Below are positions 56,957 through 64,000 of a DNA stretch of 64,000 nt, one piece after another. This DNA comes from Heliopora coerulea. Taxonomy: Eukaryota; Cnidaria; Anthozoa; Scleralcyonacea; Helioporidae. Within the stretch, counting starts at the first letter, position 1. Every line of letters begins with the position of its first letter. Both the position numbers and the translations under genes were made by a program. Under the pieces are notes generated by a model, which was given only the letters and a program-made list of their open reading frames with translations, had not been told where the DNA came from and ran no database searches. Location of the stretch: the NCBI GenBank assembly GCA_030142905.1, contig JASJOG010000596.1, positions 33,114 through 97,113 on the forward strand. Reading direction: 5' to 3'.

Positions 56957-58381
56957 CTGTCTGTTTTAGGAACCCTAGAATTTTCCAGCTACGTGAGTTT
57001 TAAGTGTAGAATAGTCTAGTTGTCAGTATAGCGGGCTTTCACTGTTTGACAAATGAAAGCAACTCTAACATATAGCCATGACAACGTATAGCTTCGACAC
57101 CTAATTGAACAGACGCATTAAGAGCTCACATCTATGATGCACTGGCATTTATTTTAAATTTGAAAGGTCGAAGTCTTTGTTCGAGTCTTACAACTGGTTT
57201 ATACTGTAACATTTTGGGCGCGATACGGTAATTAGCCATGCAGAGACCTTCACATACGAAGATGCTGGGTAGGGTACGAAATTTTAAGAAGTCTGCACCG
57301 TTTACACTGTGAAAATCCCGTGTCATGCCCCAAAAAACCAGCACCCGTGCCAAAATTTTAGCAGTGTAAACGGGGTTTAAACTTACACCTGACAGGAAGC
57401 AGTGGCTGATAACAACCCACAGGCCACCAAGCGCGTAAACATAATATCTGCTTCTTACGCCTTGAGGTAAACGCTTTCACCCCTTTGAGTGCAGACTAAA
57501 CAAGTTCACGTGCGTTCCACCACTATCCTTGCTCGTTAGAAAACGTCAAACCTCGGCCAAACATTGTAGGAGATTTAAAACTCATAACGTAGGGATTTTC
57601 GTCTATACATTTATTATAAGTAGTTGTGACAACACTGAATCTTCTTTTAATTAGAACAAGGCTGACCTACTAATATGTATGGAACACAAATCGCTGTAAT
57701 TGGCTATTCTACAACGAAAGATACTCTTCGGAATATGAGTTATAGATTTACCAGACAGGAAACGCAGTCTCGAGAAAGACACTCATAACTTCCGAAGATC
57801 ACTACCGTTAGACTTATTCAGTATTTTCCTATCAAAAACATATAAAAGAAGAGGCCGAAGGCCAAGGTGTAGAAAAGCAAATACAAATTGCCAAGAAATT
57901 ATTTTCCAAACGCTATTTCCTGTGCACAAAGGGAAGCGACTCTTTGAAGAGGAACGGGGAACAGTTAAGCCGGTAACAACTCAACAAAGAACAAAGGACT
58001 GAAGCCAAACTGACAACTTAACGCTAAATCTTTGATGGTTTATAAATATCACCAGCACGAGTAATCAGCACTCAAGCAAAACGAGTGGAAGACAAACGAT
58101 TTGGCCGACTTTGAGACTTGATATTGACCTTGTAAGAAAGCCGGATATATTTAAATAGTTCTTGGCAATCCCTCATCTAAATAGGCAATAGGCAAACAAA
58201 CAAACAAAAAGAGAACCTAGCCAAATTAACTTTTAAACCTTACGCCGGCTCGTTAGAGCCGTAATAGCAAAAAAGAAAAACAGTAAAGCATTTCCAACAA
58301 CACGTTGTGCCTAGAATGTAAACTTACAATATATAAGGCAAAACCAAATTGACAAATTGTGCATGGTGTTTACTAAAAGGC
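56957..58381. other. Intergenic stretch, no gene recognised
   Basis: Contains short CGTTTACACTGTGAAAATC / GCAGTGTAAACGGG inverted ends around 57298-57376, probably another small MITE. No coding exon seen. Confidence 0.4.
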
Positions 58382-58578
58382 TGGTTTCCATATAATCGCT
58401 CATGATCGCTGTTGACCGCTAGTGATCCTGAACGATTGATGGCGATCTTATGGAAACATTGTCCAGTGATTGCTCGAAATAGAAAATGTTTTATCTCAGC
58501 CATTGTGAGAGACCCAAACCGATCATCCGGTTAAACGATTTCAGCAACCCGGCGATCGTCAGCGATTATATGGAAACT
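58382..58578. mobile_element. MITE-like element with GGTTTCCATATAATCGCT termini
   Basis: Ends GGTTTCCATATAATCGCT and AGCGATTATATGGAAAC, 197 bp apart, with repeated GATCGCT / GCGATC motifs inside. A third partial end, GCGATCTTATGGAAAC, at about 58441 suggests an internal duplication. No coding content. Confidence 0.8.
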
Positions 58579-59467
58579 AAAGCTTTAATGCAACCAAGCA
58601 AACAACGTAGAAACTTAAAAATTCGAAAAAGATTGACTTTTTGGGATACAACCAGTCCTCTTGACAACACGAGTACATAAAGGAAAGTTTGTACGGAAGA
58701 ACGCAAAGCCAATTGAATACTTTGTCACAAAGCACTGAACTGAATTTGTGGAAAACGGAAACATAGGTAAGATATATTTCAAACAAAAGTACCTCTAGAA
58801 AGATCCACTTCTTGAAAAGAAGTAAGAAAACAACGCTGTTACGACACAAAAGTTAGATTACATCACGAAAGCGTAGCCAAAACGTCCGAAACCGCGGAAG
58901 GAACTTGCTTTCGGTATCAAATTTGATTCCCAAAAAGGCCGTTCAGAACCACAAGTTAAATTCACTGCTTCAAGCAACAATGCTTGTTGTTTCCGGGCGG
59001 GCAGAACAAGCATATCAAACTATTGCATCTGCGTTGAGTTTGAATGTAGTCCGAGTTGTATCACATCAGATACGAAGAGCAAAAACGAAAAGTGATAAGG
59101 CAAGGACATTATCACTGCATCAATGATAACGAAGCGAAAATTCTTTTTTGGTTAAGGTTTCACGAAAGACTTTAAATCTCGGTCCTTTGAGGGTTTAACG
59201 TCTACCGTTTTAACATTAAATCAATCCGGATATTTTATTCATAAGTGGCTAGCGCTTAAAGACGGATGTGGAAGAAAACAAAAAGGGACAGTTGGCTTGT
59301 GGTTCATGTAGCCGGTGGAAAGTTGCTTGTGGCAATGTGGTATATCCGGACTTCAGTGTTGAATATCTTTTAGTTTTCTCTGTACGTTGATGTAGCACAG
59401 AATGCAAGGTCATAGGTGGTCAGTTGCCGTGTTTACATAAGGCTGCGCAAACACAGTTATGACATCA

Positions 59468-59590
59468 CAGCACCGTTTGACGCCATGATTTGTTCTCGGG
59501 GCGAATGGAAAGCTCTGGTTGGTTTACCGACGTCAGACTTTGTTCTCGACGCGAATGGAAAACTCTGATTTGTTCACGAACTGACAACTT
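59468..59590 (+). repeat. Imperfect tandem duplication, unit about 58 bp
   Basis: GATTTGTTCTCGGGGCGAATGG AAAGCTCTGG is followed by GACTTTGTTCTCGACGCGAAT GGAAAACTCTGATTTG, with a CGTTTGACGCC / CCGACGTCAG lead-in to each unit. Significance unknown. Confidence 0.6.
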
Positions 59591-59658
59591 GCCATTTGAT
59601 ATTGAAAGTAAAGTTCGTTATTCACAATTATTGCTTAGTTCTTTGCTTATTTGATAAA

Positions 59659-59851
59659 AGAAATAGAAACTGTTTTTCTGTGTTGATATACCCTGATCCA
59701 AACACTCGGAGAGGTTGGGAGAACTTTCAAGCGACTGTGTAAATCCTCGACCATTAATCTCGGGCGTACACAACAGCTTTCAACTTCTCCCAACCTTCTC
59801 CTCGTGTTTGCATCAGGCTGCATAAACACTGCAAAACAGTTTCTATTTCTT
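59659..59851. mobile_element. MITE-like foldback with AGAAATAGAAACTGTTTT termini
   Basis: Arms AGAAATAGAAACTGTTTT...ACACTCGGAGAGGTTGGGAGA and TCTCCCAACCTTCTCCTCGTGT...AAAACAGTTTCTATTTCT, 193 bp overall. The ORF lying across it (59862-59647) is incidental. Confidence 0.8.
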
Positions 59852-60255
59852 AAATAGTTCATTTGGTGGAGGTTTAGAGGTTGTGTTTTGGATGACCCAG
59901 ACGCTTAGTTTTCGGATTGTTAGACGAAAGAGCGAGTTGGATAAACTTGCGACTTAGTTCGATGAGTAACTTAGTTTGTAAAAAGGATTGGTTTAATTCA
60001 ATTTGTGGCATGGGTTGTGCTATTAGATTTGCAGTTTCAATGACATGAGTTGGTCGAAATGATTTATGAGGACGTCGAAGGTTGGCGCCTGGATGTTTTT
60101 ACAGCTGGGTTGAGTCGGCGGAGTATTGGATGAAGGTATCAAAAGTCGTGTGTCGGATTGCCCAGTAATTTAGTTTGTTGGGAGCTGGACTAGTTTCTCA
60201 AAGTCATTATTAGACCATGAATTATCGTAGGCAATCCATAAACACATACCTCATC

Positions 60256-60278
60256 ACATGCATGCATGCATGCATGTT
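60256..60278. repeat. (CATG)n microsatellite
   Basis: CACATGCATGCATGCATGCATG, five tandem units; self-complementary. Confidence 0.9.
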
Positions 60279-60387
60279 GATAAGCTACGAAAACCTTTAC
60301 GAAAATCACTACTGATCTAGATAACATTTCCTAATTTTTCCTATTCAAATGAATGAATGAAAAACCAATAAGTCAATGGGTCTACAT

Positions 60388-60594
60388 TGAGATGATAGAT
60401 GAACGATCGTCAAGCCCTATCCTCAGAAAAACGATTTCTGAGCCCCAGACGGGGACCGAACCCGCAACCTTCTGATGACCGGTGAGACACTCTAAGACCG
60501 GTGCGGCACGAAGGTTGCGGGTTCGGTCCTCGTCTGGGACTCAGAAATCGTCTTTCTGAGGATAGAGCTTGACGATCGTTCATCTATCATCTCA
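60388..60594. mobile_element. Palindromic tRNA-like element, family A
   Basis: Arms TTGAGATGATAGATGAACGA TCGTCAAGCCCTATCCTCAG and CTGAGGATAGAGCTTGACGA TCGTTCATCTATCATCTCAA. Inside each arm is half of a tRNA-like sequence (CCGAACCCGCAACCTTCTGA on the left; AGGTTGCGGGTTCGGTCCTC on the right). The centre is contracted relative to the 52050 copy: A-box parts are missing on both sides. Confidence 0.8.
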
Positions 60595-60599
60595 ACATA

Positions 60600-62265
60600 T
60601 CTCCAAGCTCTCATACTTCTAAAATATAAATTTTGTGGCTATACATGTTTGAGAAGCTCGTTCAAACACTCGTTTATCGTGTTTCATCAGGGGACTCCAA
60701 AGCCTCGATGACTACTAAACCTAGGGTCTTTATCCACTTTAGAAAAACGATAAAAATCTTGCCGAATAAACTTTAATTAAGAAAATAGTTTATTACAAGA
60801 AGCATTTCAAATGTTTCAAAACTAGCGTTCAAATAGCAGCTCACACACCGATATAATTACAGGAACTGTGATATTTACATATCTCGATTAACACCTCCAT
60901 TCACATCAGTATACTTGATCAAATTAAACGACAATTTCGTTTCTTCAAACTTATTTAGAACTCTTAGCCGTGACTTCATATTGAGCCAAGCCGTTATTTG
61001 GGTCAAGCAATTGCTGTAACAGCTTTGCCGATTGTTTAAAAAGTCGAGCTTTTGTCGATTCTTACAACAATTATAACGTAGCCAAAGACGGGATGACAGC
61101 AACTACCACTACATGAACGAGAGCTTTAAAAATAGATAGTAGAAGTAGTACTTCGTTCAGCTTCTGTTCGTCAATCAAAGTTACAAGCCGGTTTACTCTG
61201 GAAATGTGTAAATGAGTGGTTTCTTTTTGACTGAACTTCTTCAACGTCTTCAAACGAATGTTAAGTAAAGGAGGAATGTTTTACGACAAGCAAAAAGAGA
61301 GGAGACAGTACAGAATTTTAAGCCCAGCAGAACATTCACGCAAACGAAATTTATTAAGTAGCCAAGGCAGCGAACTGTTTTACACAGTCAGTGGTGAAGT
61401 AAACTTGAAATATAACGTTGTCTTGTCCCTTGCAAACTAATAAAAATGTTTGCTTCATAGATATCATATATTAACTAGAGGAAACAATGCAGCTACATGT
61501 CACTCAATCGCGCGCGAAAAATTGATTGCATCCATGTTGGATATATTGGGAGTGCAAAACAAACATGCCCGGATGATAAATTCAAGGTTAGGGTCAAAAG
61601 CCATTTCACCTTTTTCTCTTTCTTTTTCTTAAAGGACAAAAGGAATGTAAAACAATTAGGGCAAAACTAATAGCCCACTAATACCCTGGGAAGTAGTTTT
61701 TCCGCTATACAGTTTATGAAAACAAACACGAAACAATTTCCTAAACTTCAGTTGTTTGAGCTCGAGGTTCACAACAGACGGCAAAGGGCCTGGGGAAAAC
61801 CAATTTCCCCCACCAAACTTACTAAAAATGGCGGCGTCCAATTTCACCCCACCTCGCGTGCCTCTACTAGTTTAATATGATTTCCACAGTTTATTTTCGA
61901 TACAAGCTGAACAAAAAGTGCATTTTATCATATTCAAAGATGCTCACTGAAACTTGATTTTTCACTGTTTTTCTTTCCTCAAGTACTGCCAGTAAGTTCT
62001 CAAAATGTATACAGTTTGATGTGAACAACAGGGAATTATCTTCCAGAGTAATCACGAAAAAGAAAAACCATACACTGGAAAATAACTAGTTGAACGTGGG
62101 CACAGCCAACCAAACACCTTCACTACCGTTTCAAAATCCAAGATTAAGTACCGTTGAAATGTTCCTGGATTTTAAAAGTACGTAAAGGTTATGTACAGTG
62201 ACCGAGGGGCTTAAGCAAACCTGAGGGCGAAGCCTGAAGGTTAATATGCCGCTTAAACATCTTGC
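60600..62265. other. Intergenic stretch, no gene recognised
   Basis: Short ORFs only (60-75 codons), no recognised motifs or defined repeats. Confidence 0.4.
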
Positions 62266-62269
62266 TTTA

Positions 62270-62420
62270 TTACTATTATTATTATTAATAATAATAATAA
62301 TCATGATCATATTATTATTATTATTATTATTACTCGCACACCACCCAACTAAGGACAGTGGAAGGGGTCGTAGCAGGCTGAGACCCCTTCCACTGTCCTT
62401 AGTTGGGTGGTGTGCGAGTT

Positions 62421-62481
<61 letters not shown>

Positions 62482-62482
62482 G
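62270..62482. repeat. (TTA)n and (TAA)n arrays bracketing a 38 bp perfect hairpin
   Basis: A (TTA)n tract to 62331 and a (TAA)n tract from 62421 are themselves complementary. They enclose perfect inverted arms 62332-62369 and 62382-62419 (ACTCGCACACCACCCAACTA AGGACAGTGG...), with a 12-base loop GTAGCAGGCTGA. With the microsatellites included, the foldback exceeds 150 bp. The 184-codon ORF across it is an artefact of repeat composition. Confidence 0.9.
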
Positions 62483-62489
62483 ATGATGA

Positions 62490-63059
62490 TGATGAGCATA
62501 TTGGGCTTCGTATATTTGTACAACAGCGTCACTTTGATGGTGTGTTGCTCCTCTCACTCAATAATAATAGTAATAATTATATCTCGCTTAAATATATCGC
62601 TTAAACAAACATTACTACATCGCTTAAACAAATTTCACCGACTTATATCATCCTTGGTGAAGTTTCTAAAGAAGTACTTCACTTGCCCGACAAGGATACA
62701 AAAATGGCGAAATCTCAGTAGAAAGTTCATGAATATCTTTATGAGGTTTACTGACTACTTCGTACAATGTTGGCTTGTAAACAGTAGAGATCTTAAATAA
62801 AACTAGAAATGGTATTGGTGAAGTTTCTGTAGCGTAAAAATACCTTGGTTTTTGTCTGGTGACACGTCAGTTATAATTACTTTCAAGCTTTCACGAAGCA
62901 TCAAATAATTCATTGAGAAAAACAGGAGGGAAAAAATACTTTATGTTGAGGGCAAACGCGGAATTGCTCACTCTCAAATGGAAACGGCAAACGGCTAACG
63001 GGAAGTGCGGGAAAGATCGCGGTCACATGGTAATTTCACGCTTGCCATAAACGTCACGC
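62490..63059. other. Intergenic stretch, no gene recognised
   Basis: Nothing identified beyond ATCGCTTAAAC repeated twice near 62588-62625 (GCTTAAATATATCGCTTAAAC, CATCGCTTAAAC). Confidence 0.4.
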
Positions 63060-63175
63060 TTAACTAATTAATTAATTAAATTAATGACATAATTTATTTT
63101 GTTATTAATTAACTTAGTTAATTAATCAATTAACTAATTTAATCCAATTAATGACTTAATTAACTTAAATTAACT
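63060..63175. repeat. TTAATTAA low-complexity tract
   Basis: Dense TTAATTAA/AATTAATT units over about 115 bp, resembling 43440-43540. Confidence 0.85.
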
Positions 63176-63688
63176 GGGAGTTGAACATCCTTGTCCCACT
63201 CCACGGACTTAGTTTCGCTCGCCTGCCTATTCAATATAGCAGCGTCGGACTGGTTATTGCTGTTTGCTGAAAATGAAGGTCGATGCCGCCTCCGGTTTGA
63301 GTCACAACCAGCACAATGTTTAACGCAATAAATTCGTTTAGAGGTGAAACAAGTCCTTGGGCAATGACAATGTCTGTAAACAATGTAGGAGTCGAGTTCT
63401 ACCAATCACAAATCGACCAAACATCCAAGAACTCGCGCTGTTTGCTCCACAATTGATGTTAACCGAACGTTTTAAGATAATGAAAGTACAACCTGTTTTG
63501 AAACTATAGTGTTGCACAAGGCAAAATGGTCCGGAAACCGCCGAAACTTATTAAGAAAATGAAGTTTCAAACGAACATCCTTCGACAAGGTAAAAGAGCC
63601 TTCGCTGTAAACGTCACTTTCTTGTCAAGTAAGTTTCAGCAGTTCTCTTGCCATTTTCGTTTTTTGCACAACCGAAGTTTTGACGTAA

Positions 63689-63832
63689 TATTTCATAAAC
63701 GAGTGCGAGTGTTTTACCAGGGTTTCTAAACACGACAGAACAATGAAAATCACGAGGCCGTGAACCGAGTGATTTTTATTGTTCTCGAGTGTTTGTAACC
63801 CCTGGTAAAACGTGAGACACGAGTTTATGAAA
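63689..63832. mobile_element. Foldback element with TTCATAAACGAGTG termini
   Basis: Left arm TTTCATAAACGAGTGCGAGT GTTTTACCAGGGTTTCTAAA CAC pairs with the right arm GTGTTTGTAACCCCTGGTAA AACGTGAGACACGAGTTTAT GAAA. Inner arms ACAATGAAAATCAC / GTGATTTTTATTGT. No independent coding content. Confidence 0.75.
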
Positions 63833-63854
63833 TAACTTCTCAATCGTCTATTTT

Positions 63855-63933
63855 GAATTTATAATTAAGAAATGTGGTAATAAACAGTTCTAAGTAAGAG
63901 CAGTTTATTATCTGATTTCTTAATTATGAATTC
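63855..63933. repeat. AT-rich inverted repeat
   Basis: GAATTTATAATTAAGAAATG TGGTAATAAAC pairs with GTTTATTATCTGATTTCTTA ATTATGAATTC around a 20-base loop. It abuts the foldback at 63689-63832, so the two may be parts of one element. Confidence 0.65.
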
Positions 63934-64000
63934 AGTTTACGCGACCTTTACCGGGTTTCAAAACACATGCACATGACCAAATATGTTTGTCTGCTTGGTT

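Noticed and set aside
62131..62800. 184- and 133-codon ORFs across 62.2-62.8 kb
   Set aside because: They consist of poly-Leu/Ile or poly-Asn from TTA/TAA arrays plus the translated hairpin; the same peptide appears in both strands because the sequence is palindromic.
1..64000. CRISPR arrays, rRNA, endogenous viral genes, toxin genes
   Set aside because: No regularly spaced identical repeats, no rRNA-like sequence, and no viral or toxin protein motif recognised in any frame.

Overview
This is eukaryotic (animal) genomic DNA: AT-rich, intron-containing genes with GT-AG splice sites, long non-coding stretches, microsatellites, tRNA-derived SINEs, foldback/MITE-like DNA elements and one decayed LINE tail. 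There are no operons or Shine-Dalgarno-led ORFs. The Myc protein is invertebrate-like in length and the gene is compact. Together with the repeat mix this fits an early-branching metazoan, most likely an anthozoan cnidarian such as a stony coral. That taxonomic call is an inference; no rRNA or mitochondrial marker is present.

Two protein-coding genes could be assembled by joining exons on the minus strand. (1) A TMEM214 homologue starts at 9193 and runs leftward through seven exons to 1240. It then leaves the window, so only the N-terminal 279 codons are present. All joins keep phase, and the peptide follows the order of conserved blocks in the family. (2) A MYC proto-oncogene homologue has two coding exons (24893-24386 and 24254-23773) encoding 329 residues. 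It carries Myc boxes 0, I, II and IIIb, a bHLH domain and a five-leucine zipper. Its coding intron lies immediately before box IIIb. A candidate TATA box and non-coding first exon lie about 1 kb upstream (25963-25829), giving the three-exon layout of vertebrate MYC.

The rest is non-coding as far as I can read it. 9.3-23.7 kb holds dispersed repeats, degenerate TTAGGG-like tracts (one set inside a 340 bp foldback) and a 440 bp GATAAT-type array. From 26 kb to the right edge (38 kb) I see no credible gene. That stretch is a repeat landscape: a frameshifted LINE 3' end (28.4-28.7 kb); a SINE with a V-SINE-like central domain, once on each strand (32.3 and 53.1 kb); palindromic elements with tRNA-like cores (38.5, 52.2, 60.5 kb); a second tRNA-containing family (53.9-56.9 kb); a 940 bp inverted repeat (47.0-47.9 kb); several smaller MITE-like hairpins; and a near-ideal 38 bp hairpin set in (TTA)n/(TAA)n at 62.3 kb.

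Most ORFs longer than 100 codons are low-complexity repeats or chance frames. I found no CRISPR, no viral gene, no rRNA and no convincing functional tRNA gene. The best leads are the architecture of the two genes and the biology of the repeats.
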